A stretch of 64,000 nucleotides of DNA from Vibrio proteolyticus NBRC 13287. GTDB lineage: Bacteria > Pseudomonadota > Gammaproteobacteria > Enterobacterales > Vibrionaceae. The notes below the pieces were generated by a model that saw only the letters and a program-made list of their open reading frames with translations, did no database searches and had not been told where the DNA came from. The position numbers were made by a program, and so were the translations under genes. The stretch is from contig NZ_BATJ01000004.1 of NCBI RefSeq assembly GCF_000467125.1, positions 1 through 64,000 of the forward strand. The letters run 5' to 3'. Shown here piece after piece: positions 50,333 through 57,037 of this stretch; the stretch's first letter is position 1, and every line of letters begins with the position of its first letter.

Positions 50333-50974
50333 ATGCTCAACAAACACACCCTGATTTCTGCGCAAGACGCTCTGCCAGGGCGGCCACAAGCGATACAAAT
50401 CGACGATATCCATTATGTTAATCAGTCTAGTTTGACAGCAGAACCCGAATCAGGCCATCAGAAAATTCTGATTGGCATGGGCTGTTTTTGGGGCGCAGAA
50501 CGCCTGTTCTGGCAATTGGATGGCGTGATCGCTACCGCGGTGGGTTATGCCGGGGGTTACACGCCAAACCCGAGCTACGAAGAAGTCTGCACCGGACAAA
50601 CCGGCCACACAGAAGTCGTGCGCGTGGTGTTTGACCCACAGGTCATCAGTCTCAATACGCTGTTGCGTCACTTCTGGGAAAATCACGATCCCACCCAAGG
50701 GATGCGTCAGGGGAACGATCTCGGCACTCAGTACCGCTCCGCTCTCTACACCTACAATGCCGCACAACAGGCCAGCGCCGAATCGTCGCGTGAGATTTAT
50801 CAGCAAAGCCTCAGCGCTCACCAGCGTGAAACCGTGACCACCGAGATTCAGCCCGCGGGCCCGTTCTACTACGCGGAAAACTACCACCAGCAGTACTTGG
50901 CCAAAAATCCGGATGGCTATTGCGGACTCGGTGGCACGGGCGTGTGCTTTCCTCCCTCATTGAGTGAAGCGTGA
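50333..50974 (+). CDS. msrA: Peptide methionine sulfoxide reductase MsrA
   Basis: Repairs S-methionine sulfoxide in oxidised proteins. The 213-residue protein has the catalytic [11 protein letters not shown] (Cys51), [13 protein letters not shown], and recycling cysteines in the C-terminal [14 protein letters not shown]. The ATG at 50333 has AAGGAAG upstream. Its 134 bp upstream region is shared with tamA. A terminator follows. Confidence 0.97.
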   Translation: MLNKHTLISAQDALPGRPQAIQIDDIHYVNQSSLTAEPESGHQKILIGMGCFWGAERLFWQLDGVIATAVGYAGGYTPNPSYEEVCTGQTGHTEVVRVVFDPQVISLNTLLRHFWENHDPTQGMRQGNDLGTQYRSALYTYNAAQQASAESSREIYQQSLSAHQRETVTTEIQPAGPFYYAENYHQQYLAKNPDGYCGLGGTGVCFPPSLSEA

Positions 50975-50976
50975 CC

Positions 50977-51004
50977 AAAGTCGCCTATTTGGCGACTTTT
51001 TTGT
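50977..51004 (+). terminator. Terminator after msrA
   Basis: AAAGTCGCC TATTT GGCGACTTT then TTTG. Confidence 0.88.
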
Positions 51005-51058
51005 TGGCTCCGGGTTATGCGTATATACTTTCGTGGCACATTCACAAGGAAGAAAGCC

Positions 51059-51610
51059 ATGAAAAACAAACTAATAACAGCATTACTTCTGACCTGCTCT
51101 CCACTGTTTGCCTCAGCACACAACATCGCCACCGGCCAGCCGGTACCCGAAGTCAGTGTCGACAAATACGGTGAAATTCTGCTCAGCGGTGATGACGTCA
51201 GCTACCAGACCTGGAACAGCCAGGGACTGGCCGGTAAAGTCCGCGTCATTCAGGCCATCGCCGGACGCAGCAGCGCCAAAGAGATGAACGCCCCTTTGAT
51301 GACCGCAATCACGGCCGCCAAGTTCCCGGAACAAAGCTACCAGACCACCACAGTGATCAACCAGGACGACGCGATTTGGGGCACTGGCTCTTTCGTCAAA
51401 TCCTCCGCGCAGGACAGTAAAAAAGAGTTTCCGTGGTCATCCATCGTATTGGATGAATCCGGCAAAGTCGCGTCCGCCTGGCAACTGAAAGAAGAGTCGT
51501 CAGCCATTATCGTGCAGGACAAAAGCGGTAACGTACTGTTTGTTAAAGAAGGTGCGTTGAATCAGACTGACATCAATCAGGTGATCGAACTGGTGAAAAG
51601 TCACCTGTAA
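51059..51610 (+). CDS. ytfJ: YtfJ family periplasmic protein
   Basis: A 183-residue exported protein. Signal peptide MKNKLITALLLTCSPLFASA; the mature part has a thioredoxin-like fold pattern (GKVRVIQAIAGRSSAKEMNAPLM) but lacks the C-x-x-C pair, so is unlikely to be a redox enzyme. It matches the YtfJ family; function unknown. The ATG at 51059 (AAGGAAGAAAG upstream) gives a proper signal peptide, better than the in-frame ATG at 51017. It lies near msrA-tamAB, as in E. coli. Confidence 0.9.
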   Translation: MKNKLITALLLTCSPLFASAHNIATGQPVPEVSVDKYGEILLSGDDVSYQTWNSQGLAGKVRVIQAIAGRSSAKEMNAPLMTAITAAKFPEQSYQTTTVINQDDAIWGTGSFVKSSAQDSKKEFPWSSIVLDESGKVASAWQLKEESSAIIVQDKSGNVLFVKEGALNQTDINQVIELVKSHL

Positions 51611-51670
51611 CCCGCTCCACCGGTGGGGAACACTCACCGGTGAATCTTGCCTGACACAGACGTAATTATT

Positions 51671-51685
51671 TGTTATAACATAACA
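51671..51685 (+). promoter_or_regulatory. Zur box
   Basis: TGTTATAACATAACA: half-sites TGTTAT and ATAACA as perfect inverted repeats around a 3-base centre. This matches the core of the gammaproteobacterial Zur consensus (TGTTATA-N-TATAACA). It lies 60 bases before the first gene of a zinc-uptake operon, so repression by zinc-loaded Zur is the natural reading. Confidence 0.8.
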
Positions 51686-51745
51686 CTTCATTTACGTTAT
51701 TTCGGTGTTGTTCTAGTGCTGCGCGACTCAAAACGCTCTCGATCC

Positions 51746-52006
51746 ATGGCTGTACTGTGTGCCCTGGCCCTGACTTTGTGGCTCGGCTTCGCGTCGGTAA
51801 GCCACCAGTTGGACATCACCGCAGAACACCACCAACACCATGATTGCCAGCTGTTTTCATCGGTTGGCCAAGCTCTCCATGCTGCCGCATTTCACTGGCA
51901 TGACTCGTCTTTGCCAGACCATTTTAGCCCCGTCCTTCATCGGGTTCGTTATTCTGTTACTCAGCCGGTGTATCAGGCGCGTTCTCCACCAACGCACGCT
52001 GCCTAA
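51746..52006 (+). CDS. DUF2607-like His-rich protein of the zinc operon
   Basis: From the ATG at 51746 the product has 86 residues: a hydrophobic N-terminal segment (AVLCALALTLWLGFASVSHQ, signal peptide or anchor), then a His-rich part with EHHQHHDCQLFSS, AFHWHD and DHFSPVLHRV. The metal-ligand richness and position behind a Zur box suggest a zinc-handling exported protein. Small proteins like this (DUF2607) precede the zrgA gene in vibrios; exact role unknown. A GTG at 51716 in frame would add 10 residues. The stop lies 48 bases before zrgA. Confidence 0.75.
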   Translation: MAVLCALALTLWLGFASVSHQLDITAEHHQHHDCQLFSSVGQALHAAAFHWHDSSLPDHFSPVLHRVRYSVTQPVYQARSPPTHAA

Positions 52007-52054
52007 CCACCCTTTTACAACAGATAGCCAACTCAACTAAGGATGACACTTATC

Positions 52055-52681
52055 ATGAAAATCAAAACTTCACTAGCGCTGGCCATTGGCTTCGCCCTGA
52101 GCGCTGAGCAAGCAACCGCGGAAGACGGGTTCCGTCAACACGACGCCCACGTTCACGGCCAGGTTGAATTCAACATTGCTCAGGACGGCTCTGAACTGTT
52201 GGTCGAGATCACAGCACCAGGCGCGGACGTGGTCGGGTTTGAACACGCCCCGCAAAGCGATGCCGAACAAACTGCACTGGCCAAAGCCAATGCCATTCTG
52301 GCAGAAGCCGATCAACTGCTGACGCTCTCCTCCGCCGCTCAGTGTCAGATCAAACACACCTCGGTGACCAATACGCTGCTCGCAGACGACGATAAGCATG
52401 AGCATGAGCATGAGCACCATGATGATCATCAACACGACGATGAACATCACGATCATCACGATCATCACGATCATCACGATCATCACGAAGAGCATGATGG
52501 CCACGGCAGTTTCAGTGTGGAATACCGCTATGACTGTCAACAGATCGGTCAGCTCAGCCAGCTCGACGTCCATTGGTTTAATCATTTTTCGTCGACACAA
52601 AGTATTCAGGCGAACCTGCTGACGGACAAAGGACAGAACGCACATCAACTGAAGCCGGGTCAAAGCACCCTTTCCCTGTAA
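52055..52681 (+). CDS. zrgA: Zinc-binding periplasmic protein of the ZrgA/DUF2796 family
   Basis: A 208-residue precursor with signal peptide MKIKTSLALAIGFALSAEQATA. The mature domain starts HDAHVHGQVEFNIAQDGSELL (family mark: HxAHxHG) and carries a long His/Asp/Glu tract (about 113-152) made partly of an exact 9-base DNA repeat. The DUF2796 family contains ZrgA, the zinc-binding part of the Zur-regulated ZrgABCDE uptake system of V. cholerae. The ATG at 52055 gives the signal peptide; an ATG 12 bases earlier is possible but overlaps the AAGG site. A hairpin then the ABC gene follow. Confidence 0.88.
   Translation: MKIKTSLALAIGFALSAEQATAEDGFRQHDAHVHGQVEFNIAQDGSELLVEITAPGADVVGFEHAPQSDAEQTALAKANAILAEADQLLTLSSAAQCQIKHTSVTNTLLADDDKHEHEHEHHDDHQHDDEHHDHHDHHDHHDHHEEHDGHGSFSVEYRYDCQQIGQLSQLDVHWFNHFSSTQSIQANLLTDKGQNAHQLKPGQSTLSL
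52451..52486 (+). repeat. Four tandem copies of GATCATCAC inside zrgA
   Basis: The 9-mer GATCATCAC occurs four times without interruption, coding for Asp-His-His units in the zinc-binding tract. Length change by slippage would keep the frame. Confidence 0.95.
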
Positions 52682-52692
52682 AAAACTCAACC

Positions 52693-52715
52693 GGAGGCCA
52701 GCCACACTGGCCTCC
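52693..52715 (+). other. Strong hairpin between zrgA and the ABC gene
   Basis: GGAGGCCAG (52693-52701) and CTGGCCTCC (52707-52715) form a perfect 9 bp stem with a CCACA loop, 12 bases after zrgA. No T-run follows, so it is more likely an RNA-stability or partial attenuation element than a full terminator. Confidence 0.65.
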
Positions 52716-52735
52716 TCTGCTTGTCGGAAACGGAT

Positions 52736-53449
52736 ATGAACACACACACGACAATCGCGGAGCCGAATGTGGTCGAGTTGACGGACGTTCGCTTTCAGTG
52801 GCCCGGCGCAACGCAGCCGACATTGGCGATCCCCTCTCTGACGGTCCGGCAGGGCGAGCATGTTTTTATCAAAGGCCCGAGTGGCTGTGGTAAATCCACC
52901 CTGCTCGGCCTGTTGACCGGCATTCACGCCCCGACCTCAGGCCAGATCACCATCCTCGGACAGGGCTTGTCTGACATGACCTCCCGGAGCAAAGATCGCT
53001 TTCGCGCCGACCATATCGGCTACATATTTCAACAATTTAACCTGTTGCCTTACCTCTCAGTGCTGGAAAACGTCTTACTGCCCTGCCAGTTTTCACGCCG
53101 GCGCAAACAACTGTGCCGTCATCCAGCCGAAACGGCGACAATGCTGCTGCAACGCCTGCACCTGAGCGCTGAACTGCTGGAACGACCCGTCAGTGAGCTG
53201 AGTATCGGTCAGCAGCAACGCGTGGCCGCCGCGCGTGCACTAATAGGTGATCCGGCGCTGATCATCGCGGATGAACCGACCTCAGCGCTCGATCATGATA
53301 ACCGCAGCGCTTTTATCTCACTGCTGCTGGAACAGGCTTCCCAGGCCGGTGCCACGCTGATTTTTGTCAGCCATGACCCAACACTGGAAGGGCTGTTCAA
53401 CCGCAGTATCGATCTGTTGCAACTTAATCAGGCCCAGGGAGCAATCTGA
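52736..53449 (+). CDS. ABC transporter ATPase of the zinc operon (MacB/LolD type)
   Basis: A 237-residue ATPase: Walker A GPSGCGKST, Q loop YIFQQFNLLPYLSV, signature PVSELSIGQQQRVAAARALIGDPALIIADEPTSALDHDN. The LSIGQ signature is a slight variant of LSGGQ. It resembles LolD/MacB ATPases that pair with FtsX-like permeases; with its neighbour it corresponds to the ABC part of Zrg. The ATG at 52736 is preferred to a TTG at 52721. The stop overlaps the permease start (TGATG). Confidence 0.9.
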   Translation: MNTHTTIAEPNVVELTDVRFQWPGATQPTLAIPSLTVRQGEHVFIKGPSGCGKSTLLGLLTGIHAPTSGQITILGQGLSDMTSRSKDRFRADHIGYIFQQFNLLPYLSVLENVLLPCQFSRRRKQLCRHPAETATMLLQRLHLSAELLERPVSELSIGQQQRVAAARALIGDPALIIADEPTSALDHDNRSAFISLLLEQASQAGATLIFVSHDPTLEGLFNRSIDLLQLNQAQGAI

Positions 53450-54708
53450 TGACCGCGACCTTGAATCTGGCTTGGAAAAGCCTGAAAAACCGCCGGATGA
53501 CAGCAATACTGACCATCATGACCGTGGCGATTTCGGTGATTCTGCTGATGGGGGTGGAGCGGATCCGAACTCAGGCCAAAACCAGTTTTGCCAATACCAT
53601 CTCCGGCACCGATCTGATCGTCGGCGGGCGTTCCGGACAGGTGAACCTGTTGCTGTATTCGGTGTTTCGTATCGGTAACGCCACCAATAATATCGACTGG
53701 AAAAGCTATCAGGCATTCAGTCAGCATCGGGCCGTGAAATGGGCGATCCCCATTTCACTCGGGGATTCACACAAAGGTTTCCGGGTGATGGGCACCAACC
53801 ACAGCTACTTTGAGCACTATCGCTATGGCCAGAAACAACCACTGCGATTTGCCAGTGGCCGTGAATTCAATGGCTTGTTCGAGGCCGTGATTGGCGCCGA
53901 CGTGGCGAAACAGCTCGGCTATCAGGTAGGCCGCGAAATCATTATTGCGCACGGCATCGCCGACGTGGGTTTCAGCCGTCACGATAAACTGCCGTTTCAT
54001 GTTGTCGGTATCCTAGCCCCCACGGGTACGCCGGTCGACAAAACCGTGCACGTTTCGCTGCAAGCGATTGAAGCCATCCATGTTGGTTGGGAGTCGGGCG
54101 CCCAGTTAGGCCCCACACCAGATGCCGCTACGCTGGCCAATATGGACTTTGAACCCAAACAGATCACCGCGATGCTGATCGGTTTACAGTCCCGGATCCA
54201 AGTGTTTGCCCTGCAGCGTCAGATCAACACCTATCCCAAAGAGCCCTTGAGTGCGATTCTGCCCGGTGTCGCGTTGCAAGAGCTGTGGGGCATGATGTCG
54301 GTTGCCGAACAGGCACTGATGATCATTTCCGTATTTGTGGTGGTGGCCGGTTTGTTTGGTATGCTGAGCAGCCTGTTGGCCAGCCTCAATGAGCGGCGGC
54401 GGGAAATGGCGATTCTCCGTGCGATGGGCGCCAGACCCCGACACGTATTTACCCTGTTGATCAGCGAAGCTGCCGGCCTGACACTGGCTGGTATTCTGGT
54501 CGGGGTTGCCGGGGTATACACGGTATTAGCCGCCGCCTCGCCGCTGATCCAGCAACAGTACGGGATCCAGATCCAACTGACGGGGATCAGCGGGTACGAA
54601 TGGGGGCTGCTGGCCTGCGTACAGGCGGCGGGCTTGTTGATTGGTTTTATTCCGGCGTTTCGCGCTTATCGTCAGTCGCTCAGCGACGGCATGACTATCC
54701 GTATATAG
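53449..54708 (+). CDS. FtsX-like ABC permease of the zinc operon
   Basis: A 419-residue membrane protein of MacB/FtsX type: one N-terminal helix (MTAILTIMTVAISVILLMGV), a large periplasmic domain (about 45-285) with a MacB-PCD-like fold, then three C-terminal helices (LMIISVFVVVAGLFGMLSSLL; ISEAAGLTLAGILVGVAGVYTVL; WGLLACVQAAGLLIGFIPAF). The ERRREMAILRAMGARPRHVF loop is the usual ATPase contact. Zinc as substrate is inferred from the operon, not from residues; FtsX-type permeases usually do not import ions, which makes it notable. Confidence 0.9.
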   Translation: MTATLNLAWKSLKNRRMTAILTIMTVAISVILLMGVERIRTQAKTSFANTISGTDLIVGGRSGQVNLLLYSVFRIGNATNNIDWKSYQAFSQHRAVKWAIPISLGDSHKGFRVMGTNHSYFEHYRYGQKQPLRFASGREFNGLFEAVIGADVAKQLGYQVGREIIIAHGIADVGFSRHDKLPFHVVGILAPTGTPVDKTVHVSLQAIEAIHVGWESGAQLGPTPDAATLANMDFEPKQITAMLIGLQSRIQVFALQRQINTYPKEPLSAILPGVALQELWGMMSVAEQALMIISVFVVVAGLFGMLSSLLASLNERRREMAILRAMGARPRHVFTLLISEAAGLTLAGILVGVAGVYTVLAAASPLIQQQYGIQIQLTGISGYEWGLLACVQAAGLLIGFIPAFRAYRQSLSDGMTIRI

Positions 54709-54716
54709 AGGACCTT

Positions 54717-55214
54717 ATGACACGTAGATTACGACAGCTTGCGCTGATGGTGCTGCTTGCGGCTTCCCCGCTGGTCGGCGCTACCGAAGAAGCACTGAAA
54801 CTGGACTGGATTGATTTGGTGCCGCAGAGTGAGCGCAAACATTTCGATTCGGTGGGCATGCCCAATGTTAACCATAATGGCGCCGCCGCGCAGCAATCAA
54901 AAGTCGGCGCCGTGCGCAACGAGCTCAACGGCAGCCAGGTGAAAATTCCCGGCTTTGTTATTCCGCTCGAAGGTGATGAAAACACCGTGACTGAATTTCT
55001 GTTGGTGCCGTACTTCGGTGCCTGTATTCATGTCCCGCCACCACCGCCAAACCAGATCATTTACGTTAAGTTCCCCAAAGGCGCCCCGGTGCAACAGCTC
55101 TGGGACGTCATTTATGTCGTAGGTACACTGAAAACCGTGCCGATGAGCACGGAGCTGGCGGATACAGGGTATATGATCGAAGGCAGCGCGATCGAAGAAT
55201 ACGACGACATGTAA
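54717..55214 (+). CDS. DUF3299 exported protein of the zinc operon
   Basis: A 165-residue precursor with signal peptide (RRLRQLALMVLLAASPLVGA). The mature protein has LDWIDLVPQSERK, IPGFVIPLEGDENTVTEFLLVPYFGACIHVPPPPPNQI and VPMSTELADTGYMIEG, the DUF3299 core. DUF3299 proteins often occur with LolD/FtsX-like ABC transporters and with ZrgA; the CIHVPPPPPNQ loop with conserved Cys and His may bind metal. AGAGGACC precedes the ATG at 54717, 8 bases after the permease. Confidence 0.87.
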   Translation: MTRRLRQLALMVLLAASPLVGATEEALKLDWIDLVPQSERKHFDSVGMPNVNHNGAAAQQSKVGAVRNELNGSQVKIPGFVIPLEGDENTVTEFLLVPYFGACIHVPPPPPNQIIYVKFPKGAPVQQLWDVIYVVGTLKTVPMSTELADTGYMIEGSAIEEYDDM

Positions 55215-55241
55215 TATCGACAAGCCACCTGTTTATTGCGG

Positions 55242-55346
55242 CTAGCCGATGTAGCGGGACAGGTAAGCCAGCACGCCCAGATACACCAGCAGAAGTAAAG
55301 CAATGGACAGGTGCTTTTTGAATTTATTCTCTTTTGAATATTTCAT
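55242..55346 (-). CDS. Small membrane protein, 34 residues
   Basis: A complete small gene on the minus strand: MKYSKENKFKKHLSIALLLL, followed by VYLGVLAYLSRYIG and TAG. It has a strongly basic N-terminus (six Lys and one His in 12 residues) and one membrane helix (residues about 13-31), so a single-span protein with the N-terminus probably inside. The ATG at 55346 has a good GAGGGG site 5 bases upstream. It converges on the DUF3299 gene, ending 27 bases after its stop. An imperfect inverted repeat lies upstream (55355-55397). I do not recognise a family. Confidence 0.65.
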   Translation of the reverse strand: MKYSKENKFKKHLSIALLLLVYLGVLAYLSRYIG

Positions 55347-55354
55347 AAGCCCCT

Positions 55355-55397
55355 CACAAATATCGATAACAATTTTAACAAGTTATTATCATTTGTG
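55355..55397 (-). promoter_or_regulatory. Imperfect inverted repeat upstream of the small membrane protein
   Basis: CACAAATATCGATAAC (55355-55370) and GTTATTATCATTTGTG (55382-55397) are inverted arms matching at 12 of 16 positions around an 11-base centre. It contains GATAAC/TTATC words reminiscent of Fur-type sites. It may be an operator or an RNA hairpin just before the ribosome binding site. Confidence 0.45.
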
Positions 55398-55501
55398 ATA
55401 GCTCAATTTTATCAAACCGCTCGGAACAATTTTTATGGCGGCTCTGCCCGGTTCGGGGTACATTTTACTTTTGGAATATTCAGGCGACGAATGGACACCT
55501 C

Positions 55502-56395
55502 ATGGCAGAAGCAAGCAAACCTGTAGTGATTGAACATGATCATGCTGCGAACGCACGCGATCGTAAATCCAGTTACATAAAGGACAGCGCCAACCGGATT
55601 CTGAGCATCGCTCAGGCTCATGGCCTGGATGCCCTGTTGCAAAAAGAATCGCCGGAAAAAAATGCCCTTGAACGAGCGCTGGTACGCGAGCGAAAACGTC
55701 GTGAACAACGACAAAAAAACCTCGAACAGATCGTTAAGCTGGCGCATGTGTCCTGCAAAGACGAAACCGCTGGCGAGCCGGATCAGGACTGGTTGTATCG
55801 CTTTTTTGACCTGGCACATGAGATCCACAACAGCTCAATGCAGCGCTTATGGGCCCAAGTGCTGAAGCGGGAAGTCACCAATCCCGGCTCCACCTCCATG
55901 AAAGCCTTGAAAATCCTGCATGACATGACCCCGAAAGAGGCGCAGATCCTGCAACGCGCCGCATCGCTGGGGTGCAGTTTTGGCGGCGATCACAGCCGAA
56001 AACTGCTGCTGGGCTACAAAGCGCAAGGCGGATTATTCAGTTTCGGTCGGCGTAACACTACCCAGAACCTCAACATGGGGACGTTTCAGTTGCCCTATTC
56101 CAGCCTGCTGGTCCTGATTGAACTTGGGTTGCTGCACGCCAGCGAACTGGAGTCGGGTGAAATCGAAGCAGAACCGCCACTGACGCTCAGCTACCAAGGC
56201 AAGCACCTGTCGCTGCAGACCAACACCAAAGGTGTGCGTCTGCTCTACTACCGCTTTACCCCGACCGGCAACGAGTTGTGTCAGCTACTGGGCAATAAAC
56301 CCAATATGGCCTATTACGATCAATTGGTGGCTCTGCTCAATCACAAATTCTTGGTGCACACCGATGTGAAGAGCCAGATGCATCACACGGTGTGA
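55502..56395 (+). CDS. Conserved hypothetical protein (TIGR03899-like)
   Basis: A 297-residue soluble protein with no signal peptide. The first 100 residues are charged and helical (SYIKDSANRILSIAQAHGLDA; RALVRERKRREQRQKNLEQIV, likely coiled coil), then SSMQRLWAQVLKREVTNPGSTS and LKILHDMTPKEAQILQRAASLGC, resembling the DUF2806/TIGR03899 group of Vibrio and relatives, and a beta-rich C-terminus (RLLYYRFTPTGNELCQLLG). Function unknown. Its stop directly abuts the cysC stop on the other strand. Confidence 0.75.
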   Translation: MAEASKPVVIEHDHAANARDRKSSYIKDSANRILSIAQAHGLDALLQKESPEKNALERALVRERKRREQRQKNLEQIVKLAHVSCKDETAGEPDQDWLYRFFDLAHEIHNSSMQRLWAQVLKREVTNPGSTSMKALKILHDMTPKEAQILQRAASLGCSFGGDHSRKLLLGYKAQGGLFSFGRRNTTQNLNMGTFQLPYSSLLVLIELGLLHASELESGEIEAEPPLTLSYQGKHLSLQTNTKGVRLLYYRFTPTGNELCQLLGNKPNMAYYDQLVALLNHKFLVHTDVKSQMHHTV

Positions 56396-57016
56396 TTAGG
56401 CGATGATCTGACGCGTACGCAACGCAGCGAGACACTGATCCACCAACTGCTCCAGCGGCAACTCACCCGCCGGTAAGTCGATCTCAGGCTCCAGCGGTGG
56501 CTGATACTCGGCATCGATCCCGGTAAAATTGCGGATCTCTCCCGCTCGGGCTTTCTTATACAACCCTTTGGGATCGCGCTGCTCGCATACTTCTAATGAG
56601 GTGTTCACAAACACTTCAAGGAATTCGCCTGGTGGCAACATGTCACGTACCAGTTGGCGCTCCGCCCGGTGCGGTGAGATAAACGCCGACAGCACAATCA
56701 GCCCCGCGTCGGCCATCAGCTTGGACAGCTCACCAATGCGACGAATGTTTTCGCGGCGATCCTGCTCTGAAAAGCCCAAATCGCTGCACAAACCGTGGCG
56801 CACATTATCCCCATCAAGCAGATAAGTATGGTAACCCAGCTCTGCCAGACGCTGCTCCAGTGCACCGGCAACCGTCGACTTGCCGGCACCGGACAAACCG
56901 GTAAACCACAAGACCGCAGGCTGCTGTTGTTTCAGCCCGGCGCGAAAGGTTTTGTCCACCGCATGTGAATGCCACACAATGTTTTCATCTTGTCGGGACG
57001 TTGCTGTCATAGTCAT
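56396..57016 (-). CDS. cysC: Adenylylsulfate kinase
   Basis: Phosphorylates APS to PAPS in sulfate assimilation. The 206-residue protein has Walker [10 protein letters not shown] (about 40-48), [21 protein letters not shown] and the APS loop [17 protein letters not shown]. An in-frame ATG two codons downstream (57010) has better spacing from AAGGA and may be the true start. Last gene of the minus-strand cluster cobA-cysD-cysN-permease-cysC. Confidence 0.96.
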   Translation of the reverse strand: MTMTATSRQDENIVWHSHAVDKTFRAGLKQQQPAVLWFTGLSGAGKSTVAGALEQRLAELGYHTYLLDGDNVRHGLCSDLGFSEQDRRENIRRIGELSKLMADAGLIVLSAFISPHRAERQLVRDMLPPGEFLEVFVNTSLEVCEQRDPKGLYKKARAGEIRNFTGIDAEYQPPLEPEIDLPAGELPLEQLVDQCLAALRTRQIIA

Positions 57017-57037
57017 ATTCCTTGTTAAACCGTGCTG

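Noticed and set aside
51602..51645. CACCGGTG repeats after ytfJ as a terminator
   Set aside because: The arms are self-palindromic with a 9-base loop, but no T-run follows; evidence is too weak to list as terminator.
52420..52500. Short tandem repeats that might suggest a CRISPR-like array
   Set aside because: The repeats are 9 bases, contiguous, in frame within zrgA, and have no spacers.
52073..52927. A 284-codon open frame opposite zrgA and the ABC gene
   Set aside because: The Val/Ile/Met-rich repeat is just the reverse reading of the His tract; it has no start context and crosses two real genes.
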